Assembly (NCBI GenBank): GCA_005888315.1 | Contig: VAWH01000024.1 | Coordinates: 1 to 64,000, forward strand | Reading direction: 5' to 3' | Length of the DNA: 64,000 nucleotides | DNA from: Actinomycetota bacterium | GTDB taxonomy: Bacteria > Actinomycetota > Thermoleophilia > Gaiellales > Gaiellaceae | Shown here: positions 42,114 through 49,790 of the stretch, in pieces | How the letters are laid out: each line of letters starts with the position of its first letter | How positions within the stretch are numbered: position 1 is the stretch's first letter | Notes under the pieces: generated by a model | Seen by the model: only the letters and a program-made list of their open reading frames with translations | The model's database searches: none | What the model was told of the DNA's origin: nothing | Made by a program: the position numbers and the translations under genes

Positions 42114-43460
42114 TTACGTCTGCAGGAAGCTAGGGGGCTCGAGGGAGTCCTCGGCCAGCGGGCGCTCGCCGAAGACGCGCTGGCGCGCCGCCTGCATGCC
42201 GAAACCGGTCGCGATCACCGTCACCCAGATCTGACCGGTCAGACGCTCGTCCACGGTGGCGCCAAAGATGATGTTCGTATCGTCCGTGGACGCCGAGCGG
42301 ATCACCTCGGCCGCCTCGTTCACCTCGTAGAGCGAGAGATCGTCCCCGCCGGCGATCGAGAGCAGGATCCCCTTCGCACCAAGGATCTGCTGGTCGATCA
42401 GCGGCGAGCGGAGCGCCCGCTCGGCGGCCTCGCGCGCCCGGTTCTCGCTCGTCGAGAAGCCGATTCCCATCAGCGCCGTTCCGGCCTCCTTCATGATCGT
42501 CCGCACGTCCGCGAAGTCGAGGTTGATCAGGCCGGGCAGCGTGATCAGGTCGCAGATGCCCTGGACGCCCTGGCGCAGCACGTCGTCGGCAATCCGGAAG
42601 GCATCCAGCATCGAGGTCGACTTGTCGAGGACCTCCAGCAGCCGCTCGTTCGGGATCACGATAACGGTGTCGCAGTTGCGGCGGAGCTCCTCAACGCCCT
42701 GCTCGGCGGTCCCGCGCCGGCGTGTGCCCTCAAAGCGGAAGGGGGTCGTCACGATCCCGACCGTCAAGGCGCCGAGCTCGCGCGCGATCCGCGCGACCAC
42801 GGGTGCCGCGCCCGAACCGGTTCCGCCCCCTTCGCCGGCGGTGACGAAGACCATGTCGGAGCCGCGGAGCGCGTTCTTGACCTGGTCGTAGGCCTCCTCG
42901 GCGGCGCTCCGCCCGAGATCCGGATCGGCGCCGGAGCCGAGCCCTTCGGTCAGCTCACGGCCGATGTGGATCTTGACGGGCGCGTCACTCATCCGCAGCT
43001 GCTGGATGTCGGTGTTGACGGCGACGAACTCGACCTGGGCGAGCCCGGCGTCGATCATTCGATCGAGTGCGTTCAGGCCGGCGCCGCCGACGCCGACGAC
43101 CTTGATCACGGCAAGGTAGGCGGCGGTCTCCCCTCGCGGCACGCGATGGAGCCTCGGCGCCTGTTCCGGCAGCGTCTGCAGCATCGGCGGCGGCTCGGGA
43201 ACTGGCTCCAGCCGAACAGGCTCCGGCTCGGGCTCGGGCTCGGGCTCGGCCTCCGGCTCGGGAACGGCGGCGACCGCAGGCTCCTCGGCAGCCTGCGCAA
43301 ACTCGGGAACGTGCTCGACCGTCTCCTCCTGCGGCTCGAGGGCCGCGGGCCGGATCTCCGGCTCGGGCTCTCCCTTCTCGGCCTGCTTCTGCGCGGCCTC
43401 GGTCGCGCGGAAGAGCTCAGCGAGCGGGCCTTCACGCATGCTCGCGCGGCGTCGCGCCAT
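42114..43460 (-). CDS. ftsZ: FtsZ with long N-terminal extension
   Basis: 448 residues. The GTPase signature GGGTGSG is at 211-217 and the catalytic T7 loop NLDFAD at 313-318, so polymer formation and GTP hydrolysis are expected. The C-terminal tail LEPPSFL matches the conserved peptide that binds FtsA or membrane partners. Two oddities: about 110 residues of Pro/Glu-rich sequence precede the GTPase (normally 10-20), and the linker before the C-terminal peptide is only about 18 residues (normally 40 or more). ATG 43460 has AAGGAGG 6 nt upstream. It overlaps the parA 3' end by 29 bp. Confidence 0.93.
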   Translation of the reverse strand: MARRRASMREGPLAELFRATEAAQKQAEKGEPEPEIRPAALEPQEETVEHVPEFAQAAEEPAVAAVPEPEAEPEPEPEPEPVRLEPVPEPPPMLQTLPEQAPRLHRVPRGETAAYLAVIKVVGVGGAGLNALDRMIDAGLAQVEFVAVNTDIQQLRMSDAPVKIHIGRELTEGLGSGADPDLGRSAAEEAYDQVKNALRGSDMVFVTAGEGGGTGSGAAPVVARIARELGALTVGIVTTPFRFEGTRRRGTAEQGVEELRRNCDTVIVIPNERLLEVLDKSTSMLDAFRIADDVLRQGVQGICDLITLPGLINLDFADVRTIMKEAGTALMGIGFSTSENRAREAAERALRSPLIDQQILGAKGILLSIAGGDDLSLYEVNEAAEVIRSASTDDTNIIFGATVDERLTGQIWVTVIATGFGMQAARQRVFGERPLAEDSLEPPSFLQT

Positions 43461-44265
43461 TGAGAACCTCCTTCGCGAGCTCGCGGTAGGCCTCCGCGGC
43501 ACTACCTGTGGGGTCGTACTTGAGCACCGAGCTGCCCTTCACAGGCGCCTCGGCATAGCGGATCGTCTTGCGAATCTTCGTCCCGAAGACGAGATTGCCG
43601 AAGTTCTCTTCCAGGATCTCGACCGCCTCGCGCGAGTGCAGCGTGCGCTTGTCGTACATGGTCGGCAGGATTCCCTGAATCCCGACCTCGGGATTGAGGT
43701 TCTCGCGGATCATCGTGAGTGTGTTCTCGAGCTGGACGAGTCCGCGCAGCGAGAGGTACTCGCACTGGACCGGCACGATCACGCCGTGCGCGGCGACCAG
43801 GGCGTTGATCGTCAGCAGGCCGAGCGACGGCGGCGTGTCGATCAGGACATAGTTGTAGTCGTCCTTCACGGGCGCGAGCGCCTTCTCGAGCGCCCGCTCG
43901 CGGCCGATCATGCTCGAGAGCGCCAGCTCGGCGCCGGCGAGATCGATCGAGGAAACAGCGAGATCGACCTCCATTTGGTGGATCACTTCCGTGATCGGAA
44001 CGCGGTGCACGAGCACGTCGAACATCGACCGCTCGATCGAGTCCGGGTTCAGGCCCTGGCTCATGGTCAGGTTGCCCTGCGGATCGAGGTCGACGAGCAA
44101 GACGTTCATGCCCTGCTCGGCGAAAGCGACGCCGAGGTTCAACGCCGTCGTTGTCTTCGCGACGCCGCCTTTCTGGTTGGCGAAGGCGATAACCCTCCCC
44201 AGCGTGGCTCCTTTCGAAATGTCGTCCCGGGTTCCCGGTCGCGGAAGCAGGCGTGCCAGCCCCAT
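43432..44265 (-). CDS. parA: ParA/Soj-family ATPase
   Basis: 277 residues from ATG 44265. The deviant Walker A motif is KGGVAKTTT (in [13 protein letters not shown]), the A' motif is [10 protein letters not shown] and Walker B is LIDTPPSLG. This is the chromosome-segregation Soj/ParA type; no ParB follows, and ftsZ does instead. The start is ambiguous. ATG 44265 has AAAGGG 4 nt upstream and adds 22 residues. Homologues begin at [12 protein letters not shown], which would need CTG 44202, and that CTG has an ideal AAAGGAG site 5 nt upstream. The 5' end lies inside a 107-bp tandem duplication. Confidence 0.87.
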   Translation of the reverse strand: MGLARLLPRPGTRDDISKGATLGRVIAFANQKGGVAKTTTALNLGVAFAEQGMNVLLVDLDPQGNLTMSQGLNPDSIERSMFDVLVHRVPITEVIHQMEVDLAVSSIDLAGAELALSSMIGRERALEKALAPVKDDYNYVLIDTPPSLGLLTINALVAAHGVIVPVQCEYLSLRGLVQLENTLTMIRENLNPEVGIQGILPTMYDKRTLHSREAVEILEENFGNLVFGTKIRKTIRYAEAPVKGSSVLKYDPTGSAAEAYRELAKEVLNGATPREHA

Positions 44266-44429
44266 CAGACCCTTTCTTTCGTCTGATAGTAGCCGAACCC
44301 TTTATCGCGTTAAATGCAGGCCGAAATGTCGTCCCGGGTTCCCGGTCGCGGAAGCAGGCGTGCCAGCCCCATCAGACCCTTTCTTTCGTCTGATAGTAGC
44401 CGAACCCTTTATCGCGTTAAATGCAGGCC
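44215..44429. repeat. Exact 107-bp tandem duplication at parA leader
   Basis: 44215-44321 and 44322-44428 are identical base for base. Each unit contains a hairpin ATCAGAC/GTCTGAT (44264-44287 in unit 1), a GA-rich loop that carries the ribosome-binding site on the minus strand, and the ATG with its next 17 codons. The upstream copy of the reading frame stops after about 19 codons. Confidence 0.95.
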
Positions 44430-44638
44430 TTTTCAACGATTCCAAAGGGCGCGTCTCAGTCGGCCGGGTTTAGCGGCCGCGCCGCACGTGTCGGCGCGGC
44501 CTCTTGGCGGCGTCGCAAGCGACGCCTCGGCAGGCCTTTTCAGCGATCGAAAGGGCGCGTCTCAGTCGGCCGGGTTTAGCGGCCGCGCCGCACGTGTCAG
44601 CGCGGCCTGTTTTGGCCAGCGTCGCAAGCGACGCCTTA
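44425..44638. repeat. Second tandem pair, diverged hairpin modules (~107 bp)
   Basis: Units 44425-44531 and 44532-44638 are similar with a period of 106-109. Each holds CCGGGTTTAGCGGCCGC (44464-44480, 44570-44586), a 10-bp stem GGCCGCGCCG/CGGCGCGGCC around CACGTGT (44475-44501; one mismatch in unit 2, 44581-44607), and a second hairpin GCGTCGC-AA-GCGACGC (44510-44525 and 44619-44634). They separate the parA leader from the convergently placed 3' end of the bicupin gene, so terminator or insulator roles are plausible. Confidence 0.88.
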
Positions 44639-45577
44639 GTCCTCTTCGCCGTCCCAGTAGTCGAGCTGCTCGAGGCGGGCCATGACCCCGACGCCGCGGA
44701 AGTAGATCTTGTCGGAGCGCGGGTAGTAGACGATGTCCGCGCCGCGGTCGCGGGTGCCGTAGGCGAGCATTGTCAGCCCTGCGTCGCCGGCGCGGAACGC
44801 ATGGGCGACGCGGCCGGCCGCCGGGCGCGCCACGACGTGACCGGGACGCAGCGGATGCTCTTCCTCGCCGAGGAGCGCCGTTCCTTCGCCGTCGAGCATC
44901 ACGAAGATCTCCTCCTCTGCGGAGTGGTGGTGCGGCGGGGCGCTGAGCATCCCAGCCTCGATGCGGTTGTAGTTGATGCCGGTTTGCACCGAGCCGGCCG
45001 CGATTCCCAGGTCGCGGCCGTGGACGAGCACGTCCCCTCGTCCCCAATCCTCCTCCTCGACTTCGTCGATGTTGACGATCCCCCGCGGGCGCGGGCTCGG
45101 CTCCGGCAGCTCTGGATCGCCGAGCGCATCCTCCTGCTTCCACTGGTGCGTCTCGATCATCCCGGCCCAGAGCATCCCCATCCGTCCCGCCTTCAGGCGG
45201 GGGAAGAACGCGTACTCGGCCTTGGCGCGCGTGCCGAAGACGAGATAGTCGATCCCCTCCCGGCCGGCGACGACCGAATGCGCCTCGGCGCCTGCGAGGT
45301 GGACGAGACAGTCGCCGGCGCCGATCTCGTAGGTCTTCTCGCCGTCGCCATCGTCCTGCCAGGACAGACCGGAGCCTGCGAGCACGAAGAAGATCTCCTC
45401 CTCTGCCCCCTCCATGTGCAGCGGCGTCGAGCGCGCGCCGGGGTCGACCTGGACGCGGTTGACGCCGACAGTGATCGTGCCGGCGGCCCGGCCGAGATTG
45501 GTCCAGGTCGAGCGGAACGCGCCCTCGTCGGCGCGGAACGGCTCGACTTCGTCCCAGTGCACCACGTGCTCGGGCAC
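44636..45577 (-). CDS. Bicupin protein
   Basis: 313 residues with two cupin barrels. The first shows PLHMEGAEEEIFFVLAGSG, DCLVHLAG-AEAHSV. The second shows PPHHHSAEEEIFVMLDGEG, PLRPGHVVARPAAG-RVAHAF. The H-x-H-x-E and following His patterns bind a metal ion. Bicupins include oxalate decarboxylases and sugar isomerases; the substrate here is unknown. GTG 45577 has TAGAGT exactly 6 nt upstream. It lies 9 bp after a small gene on the same strand. Confidence 0.85.
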   Translation of the reverse strand: MPEHVVHWDEVEPFRADEGAFRSTWTNLGRAAGTITVGVNRVQVDPGARSTPLHMEGAEEEIFFVLAGSGLSWQDDGDGEKTYEIGAGDCLVHLAGAEAHSVVAGREGIDYLVFGTRAKAEYAFFPRLKAGRMGMLWAGMIETHQWKQEDALGDPELPEPSPRPRGIVNIDEVEEEDWGRGDVLVHGRDLGIAAGSVQTGINYNRIEAGMLSAPPHHHSAEEEIFVMLDGEGTALLGEEEHPLRPGHVVARPAAGRVAHAFRAGDAGLTMLAYGTRDRGADIVYYPRSDKIYFRGVGVMARLEQLDYWDGEED

Positions 45578-45583
45578 GCCGCG

Positions 45584-45589
45584 ACTCTA
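45584..45589 (-). promoter_or_regulatory. Leaderless -10 box, bicupin
   Basis: TAGAGT on the minus strand ends exactly 6 nt before GTG 45577. Its first bases overlap the stop codon of the preceding small gene. Confidence 0.5.
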
Positions 45590-45802
45590 TGCAACCGGCG
45601 CGACTCCGGCGTCGTGGGCTTTGCGGCAGCGTTCGAGCGCGTCGGCAGCGGGGTCGGTGCCCTCGCGCTCGGTGTCCAACCACGCCTCGCCTTCGCGCAG
45701 CAGTTCGCGCACCTCGGCCAGCAGTTGCTTCGGCCCTACGCCCTCCCGCTCGAGCGCCTCGATCCGCTCGAGCCGGTGCATGACTGCGCGCGCTTCGTCC
45801 AC
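45587..45802 (-). CDS. Small helical protein
   Basis: 71 residues, mostly charged helix (HRLERIEALEREGVGPKQLLAE, DALERCRKAHDAG). No domain is recognised. GTG 45802 has TAGGTT exactly 6 nt upstream, which supports it as a real leaderless gene. It precedes the bicupin gene by 9 bp and may form a unit with it. Confidence 0.6.
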   Translation of the reverse strand: MDEARAVMHRLERIEALEREGVGPKQLLAEVRELLREGEAWLDTEREGTDPAADALERCRKAHDAGVAPVA

Positions 45803-45808
45803 ACACCG

Positions 45809-45814
45809 AACCTA
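45809..45814 (-). promoter_or_regulatory. Leaderless -10 box, small helical protein
   Basis: TAGGTT on the minus strand ends exactly 6 nt before GTG 45802. Confidence 0.5.
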
Positions 45815-45836
45815 GCGGCCGAAAGCGGACGGGACT

Positions 45837-46631
45837 GTGCCCGCCGTGTGTCAAAAGCGTTACTTTCGCCGCGTGGCCCGCGACTTCGAGCGCAGCTTTG
45901 CCGCCGCACGAGTGGCGTACGAGGGTAACGACACGCGCAACGCACTCCGCGAGCTCGAACGTGCCCGCCGGGCGGCGCTCAAGCAGCGCGACGAAGAACA
46001 ACTGCGGCGCGTGCTCGATTTCGCCGACGGCTCGCTCGCCAGAGACGAGCAGACCGAGATCGAGCGGGAAAACCTCCTCTACTCCGTCCGGCAAAACCTA
46101 CGGCAGGTTTCTCGGCTGCGTGCGCTCCGTGGCGGTGATCCCTGGGAGGATCCGTTCCCGGACCTGGCGGCTCCTCAAGCCCATACGCGAACGTTCATCT
46201 CCCGGGGAGTCAAGTTCTGGATCGGCGTCGGCGTCCTGTTCGGCACGCTGCTGGCGATCGCCTTCGTCGTCGCGCTGATCGCGGGAGCCTTCAGCTCAGG
46301 CGGAGACAGCCTCAGACTGCGCATCCGGAACGACACGAGTGGCCGCGTCACGATCGACTGGTGCGACACCGTCGCCTGCAACGGCGATTTCGCGCCCATC
46401 GACAGATTGCACCTCGACGCGCGCGAGTACGCGCGTGAAGATCTTCGTCCAGACGACGTGGTCGACCTGTTCGTCGTGTCGGGCGCGAAGATCGGGAGGG
46501 TCTGTCTGCCCGTTCGCGTCGACCGGACCTACGAGGGATTGGCGGATCCTGAAACCGTCGTCGTCGTCCGCGTCTCCCAGGCGACCCCGTGCCCGGGCGA
46601 GATCGTGACGCCGCGGCCAGCGGCGTCTTGA
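45837..46631 (+). CDS. Single-pass membrane protein of unknown function
   Basis: 264 residues. A cytoplasmic helical N-terminus resembling a short-repeat helical domain (RVAYEGNDTRNALRELERARRAA) is followed by one membrane helix (FWIGVGVLFGTLLAIAFVVALIA) and an outer beta-rich domain with Cys pairs (IDWCDTVACNGDF, GRVCLPVRV, ATPCPG). Function unknown. Two GTG starts are possible, 45837 and 45873 (MARDFERSF-like); neither has a ribosome-binding site. A copy of the 165-bp repeat starts in its stop codon. Confidence 0.68.
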   Translation: MPAVCQKRYFRRVARDFERSFAAARVAYEGNDTRNALRELERARRAALKQRDEEQLRRVLDFADGSLARDEQTEIERENLLYSVRQNLRQVSRLRALRGGDPWEDPFPDLAAPQAHTRTFISRGVKFWIGVGVLFGTLLAIAFVVALIAGAFSSGGDSLRLRIRNDTSGRVTIDWCDTVACNGDFAPIDRLHLDAREYAREDLRPDDVVDLFVVSGAKIGRVCLPVRVDRTYEGLADPETVVVVRVSQATPCPGEIVTPRPAAS

Positions 46632-46790
46632 GTCCCTTTCATAATGGGGCCTCGTCGTCGGGGTGCGATGGTCGGTTCCTGGCAAGGACGCAGGGAGTGC
46701 CCGTATTGGTAATACGGGCGCGAGTGAGGACGGCGCCAGGGGCCGTCCAGCGCGGCCCGACGGCTCAGTGCTTCATTGTGAAAGGGACTC
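46630..46790. repeat. 165-bp TIR element, copy 2 (reverse orientation)
   Basis: Begins GAGTCCCTTTCATAATG overlapping the TGA of the membrane protein gene and ends CATTGTGAAAGGGACTC directly at the stop of the next convergent gene. The internal hairpin is CCCGTATTGGTAATACGGG (perfect 8-bp stem). The central variable part here forms GGACGG/CCGTCC. It is the reverse complement of the copy at 35858-36022. Confidence 0.88.
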
Positions 46791-48032
46791 TCAGGCCACG
46801 GCGGTCAAGAAGGCCGCCGGACGGGCCCGCAAGCCGAGGAGCGACTCGTCCAGGGCGGCGACAAGGGCGGCACGGTCGGCGTGCAGCAAAGTCTCGACGA
46901 GCGCGCGCCTGACCGCGTCCAGGGTCGACGGCTTGGCCGGCTCGCCCGCCGTGAGGGCGCGGAGCCGCTCGAGGTGATCGAGCCGGTCGCGGGCGGTCTC
47001 GCCCAGCAGGAGCGCGGTTCGCACCGTGGCCGCCCAGAGCCCGTCGGTCCCGCCGAGGAGTGCGGTCAGCGCCTCGCGAAGCTGCTCCGAGCGGTAGGGC
47101 TCGGTCGCAAACAGCGAGAGCTCCCAGCGGTCGAGTCCTTCGGCGAGCTCGGGATCGTCGTCCGCGCTCGCGATCCGCTCCAGCAGGTCGCGGGCGAGCT
47201 TGCCGCGGAACGTGTCGAGCCGAGAGGGTTCCCCAGGCGGCTGCGTGGCCGCGATCGGAAGCACGGGGCGAATCCCGTATGGCCGCCAGTCGAGGCGCTC
47301 GAACAGGACGGGGCCGGCGGCGACTGCCGCCGAGGTCGCCAGCCGGAGAGCGGTGACCGCGTCGGCGAGCTCGCCGGGAGCATCGGGGGGCTCGGATTCC
47401 GCGGCCTGGAGCGGCCGTTCGAGCTCGAGCACGCAGACGCGGTCGGGCTCGCGTCCGAAGCTCGGCGGCAGCAGGCGGACGGCGTCGGGCCAGTGCGCGG
47501 CCAGCTCTCCGGCCGCGGCGACCCTGACGCGGATGCCGCGACCCAGCTCGATCTGGCTGCCGGCGCCGAGCCCGACCAGCGGCGCCACGGCCGCGTAGGC
47601 GCGCCGGGTTCCGAACAGCGAGCGCTCGAGCTCCCCGTAGGTGCGGTCGAAAACCTCGTCGCTCCAGTCGAAGCCGCCGCAGCCCTCCGCGACCGCGGTC
47701 AGGAGTGGCAGCAGAACCGTGCGGACGAGGGCGCCGTTTTCGCTCCCCTCCCCGCCTGCATGGGCCCGCGCGTAGATGGCGGCGGCGGGCTCGCGGCGCA
47801 GCTCCTCGAGAGCGGTCAGCGCATCCGGCAGGACGGCCAGCCGGCCGGCACGGGCCTCGACGTAGGTACGGAGGAGCGGCCGGTACTCGTAGAGCGGCCG
47901 CTTCCCGCCGTCGTGCTCCTCGAACGAGAACGGAATCTCAGCGCCGGCCTCGACCTCCTGCGTGAGCAGCGCGAAGCTGGCGAGCCCGAAGAGGCGGAGC
48001 GATCGATAGAGCTGTGGAGCGCGCACGGCCAC
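46791..48032 (-). CDS. Unknown protein, 413 residues
   Basis: A long, Leu/Ala/Arg-rich, mainly helical protein (LRTVLLPLLTAVAEG-like segments, LDHLERLRALTAGEP). The N-terminus SLRLFGLASFALLTQEVEAGAEIPFSFEEH does not look like a signal peptide. I do not recognise a domain or catalytic motif. Codon usage and lack of stops across 1.2 kb support a real gene. It starts at GTG 48032 and ends against the 165-bp repeat. Divergent from the small cluster at 48112. Confidence 0.6.
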   Translation of the reverse strand: MAVRAPQLYRSLRLFGLASFALLTQEVEAGAEIPFSFEEHDGGKRPLYEYRPLLRTYVEARAGRLAVLPDALTALEELRREPAAAIYARAHAGGEGSENGALVRTVLLPLLTAVAEGCGGFDWSDEVFDRTYGELERSLFGTRRAYAAVAPLVGLGAGSQIELGRGIRVRVAAAGELAAHWPDAVRLLPPSFGREPDRVCVLELERPLQAAESEPPDAPGELADAVTALRLATSAAVAAGPVLFERLDWRPYGIRPVLPIAATQPPGEPSRLDTFRGKLARDLLERIASADDDPELAEGLDRWELSLFATEPYRSEQLREALTALLGGTDGLWAATVRTALLLGETARDRLDHLERLRALTAGEPAKPSTLDAVRRALVETLLHADRAALVAALDESLLGLRARPAAFLTAVA

Positions 48033-48099
48033 GAGTTGCGGTTACGCGCTCGGTGCGGCCTCTCCTTTATGGGGCGAACGCTCCATCCGGGAGCAGGCA

Positions 48100-48105
48100 T
48101 AGGCT
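48100..48105 (+). promoter_or_regulatory. Leaderless -10 box, small gene cluster
   Basis: TAGGCT ends exactly 6 nt before GTG 48112. Confidence 0.5.
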
Positions 48106-48111
48106 CGATAC

Positions 48112-48432
48112 GTGGCGAGCCGCGACGTGCTGCTGGCCGAGGTCGGTGCGGCGTTCGGCATCCTGGGTCTGCTGCTCGTCTTCCTTCCTCTGTTCCTGCA
48201 GGCGTTCGAGCGGGCGGTAGGCGGCGCGCAACCGTATGACGCCGTACGCGCCCTCGGGTTTCGCGTCTACTTCGTCGGAGGGACGGTCGCGATAGCGGCG
48301 CTCGTCGTGACGTTGGGTCTCTTGGGGCTGTGGCTCCGTTCCGATCCGCTCGCCGTTCTCACGGGCGTAGGCCTGCTCGTGGTGACCTGGTGTGTCGTGG
48401 TTCTTGCCGGGCTGGCGATCGGGACGCGGTAG
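48112..48432 (+). CDS. Small membrane protein (three helices)
   Basis: 106 residues with three hydrophobic segments: VGAAFGILGLLLVFLPLFL, FVGGTVAIAALVVTLGLLGLWL and AVLTGVGLLVVTWCVVVLAGLAI. No known family. First of three closely packed plus-strand genes (6 bp to the next). Leaderless promoter as above. Confidence 0.68.
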   Translation: MASRDVLLAEVGAAFGILGLLLVFLPLFLQAFERAVGGAQPYDAVRALGFRVYFVGGTVAIAALVVTLGLLGLWLRSDPLAVLTGVGLLVVTWCVVVLAGLAIGTR

Positions 48433-48438
48433 GGCGCC

Positions 48439-48786
48439 GTGGCGGCACGCAGCTACATCTGGGACTCGCAGGCGGCAAAGCGACTAGAGGAGCAGCAGCT
48501 GGACCGGCACTGGCGAAACCAGCGGAGGCACTACAACGATCTCGCGGCAGGTGTCTGGGAGAGCCTCGAGCGGATCGCGGACGATCCCAGCCGGCTCAAG
48601 CACGACGACTTGTGGGACTCTCTGTATCCGATCATCAGCCGCGATTCGATCATGCTCCGCGAGTTTGCTCGCAAGCGCCTGCCGGCGCCGGGAGCGCCAC
48701 GTCACCTGCAATGGGTAGCGTGGTTTGCGCACTACGTCGCGGAGAAATTCCTGGAAGGCCGAGAAGGAGGCAGCGGTGACCGGTGA
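48439..48786 (+). CDS. Unknown helical protein of a two-gene pair
   Basis: 115 residues. The sequence is helical and rich in Trp, His and Arg (YIWDSQAAKRLEEQQLDRHW, LKHDDLWDSLYPIISRDS, LQWVAWFAHYVAEKF). No known domain; I cannot name a function. GTG 48439 follows the membrane gene after 6 bp, and the 3' end overlaps the next small gene by 11 bp. Such an overlapping pair of small genes is reminiscent of toxin-antitoxin layout, but nothing in the sequence proves it. Confidence 0.6.
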   Translation: MAARSYIWDSQAAKRLEEQQLDRHWRNQRRHYNDLAAGVWESLERIADDPSRLKHDDLWDSLYPIISRDSIMLREFARKRLPAPGAPRHLQWVAWFAHYVAEKFLEGREGGSGDR

Positions 48787-48949
48787 TCAGCGTCGGACTC
48801 AGGCCAGCGAAGAGGCGAAGGCACTGGTGGCTCGCTTGCGCGAAAGCAACGAACGTGCGGCCAAGAAGGGCGCGCCGCGCATGGAGGAGTCCGAGTACAG
48901 CAACCTCCAGCGCGTGATGACGCGTAAGCTGCGACAGCGGAGCTCGTAG
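48776..48949 (+). CDS. Small basic/charged protein of a two-gene pair
   Basis: 57 residues (GDQRRTQASEEAKALVARLRES, then EYSNLQRVMTRKLRQRSS). It is helical and charged. GTG 48776 has AAGGAGG about 5 nt upstream, inside the end of the preceding gene, so expression is coupled. Function unknown. Confidence 0.6.
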   Translation: MTGDQRRTQASEEAKALVARLRESNERAAKKGAPRMEESEYSNLQRVMTRKLRQRSS

Positions 48950-48984
48950 CCCCGCTGCTAGTGAGCGTGCGCTGGGCTTCAAAA

Positions 48985-49025
48985 AGGGGCCGTGCCGGCC
49001 TATGCGCCGCGGCCGCTAAACCCGG
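48985..49025. repeat. Hairpin repeat with CTAAACCCGG flank, copy 3
   Basis: GCGGCCGCTAAACCCGG at 49009-49025 is the reverse complement of the motif in the 44.4-kb tandem pair. The neighbouring GGGGCCGTGCCGGC...GCCGCGGCC forms an imperfect hairpin. The motif contains the stop codon of the DNA glycosylase gene. Confidence 0.7.
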
Positions 49026-49786
49026 TTGATGGAACCGCTCCCAACCGACGACGGAAACGGTTGGCATGCAGGACACCAGTAGGCGGTGCGGTTGGCGTCG
49101 CCCTGTCCGCGCGCCTCGATCGGCGTCCCACACCGGCGGCAGCCCCGGCCGGCACGGTTGTAGACAAGACGCCTCTCTCGCCCAGTCTCGACCGAGGTTG
49201 TCATCAGCTCGTGCGCTGCTTGGAGCACGGCGCAAAGCTCCTCGTCGGAGACTTCCGCAACCGCCCGCCACGGCGAGACGCGTGCTTCCCAGAGCGCCTC
49301 CGCCTTCCAGAGGTTGCCGATGCCCGCGATGAGCCGCTGGTCGAGCAGGGCATCGCCGATCGCGCGCTGAGGATCGCTGCGGAGGTTGGCGACCATGGCG
49401 TCCAGATCGGGCGGCTGCGCGAGGATGTCCGGCCCGAGCCGGCGGACGGCGCGGTCGTCCAGCTCCAGCACCGGGCCGTTCCAGAGCACGGCCTCCCGCT
49501 CGGCGCCGCGGAGGACAAGCCAGGGACGGCCGAAGAGCTTCGAGCCTCTCGGCCGGAGCTGCCAGCGGCCGGACATACGCAAGTGGCTGCGGAGAACGAC
49601 GCCATCCTCGAAGCGGAGGAGCAAGTTCTTACCCGCCGCCTCGACCCCGAGCAGGCGGCGGCCGTCGAGGCGCTCGACCAGCCGCTTCACCGCCGCCCGC
49701 GGGTGCGGCGTCTCGACCTCGACCCGCTCGCCCACGAGCGCCTGCAGCCGCCTTGCTGCCCGGGCCAGAGAATCGCCTTCCGGCAT
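49016..49786 (-). CDS. Fpg/Nei-family DNA glycosylase (Nei-like)
   Basis: 256 residues. The N-terminal MPEGDSLARAARR carries the catalytic Pro2 and Glu3, with D at position 5 typical of Nei rather than Fpg. The catalytic Lys is in AGKNLLLRF, and the helix-two-turn-helix is LIAGIGNLWKAEALW. The zinc finger is CRRCGTPI and YWCPACQ. The enzyme removes oxidised bases and nicks the strand. ATG 49786 lies 4 bp after the lhr stop, so it forms an operon with lhr. Its stop codon lies inside a dispersed hairpin repeat. Confidence 0.92.
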   Translation of the reverse strand: MPEGDSLARAARRLQALVGERVEVETPHPRAAVKRLVERLDGRRLLGVEAAGKNLLLRFEDGVVLRSHLRMSGRWQLRPRGSKLFGRPWLVLRGAEREAVLWNGPVLELDDRAVRRLGPDILAQPPDLDAMVANLRSDPQRAIGDALLDQRLIAGIGNLWKAEALWEARVSPWRAVAEVSDEELCAVLQAAHELMTTSVETGRERRLVYNRAGRGCRRCGTPIEARGQGDANRTAYWCPACQPFPSSVGSGSINRV

Positions 49787-49790
49787 TGCG

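Noticed and set aside
44215-44638. Repeat array that might be taken for CRISPR
   Set aside because: Units are ~107 bp, directly adjacent with no spacers, and no cas genes are present.
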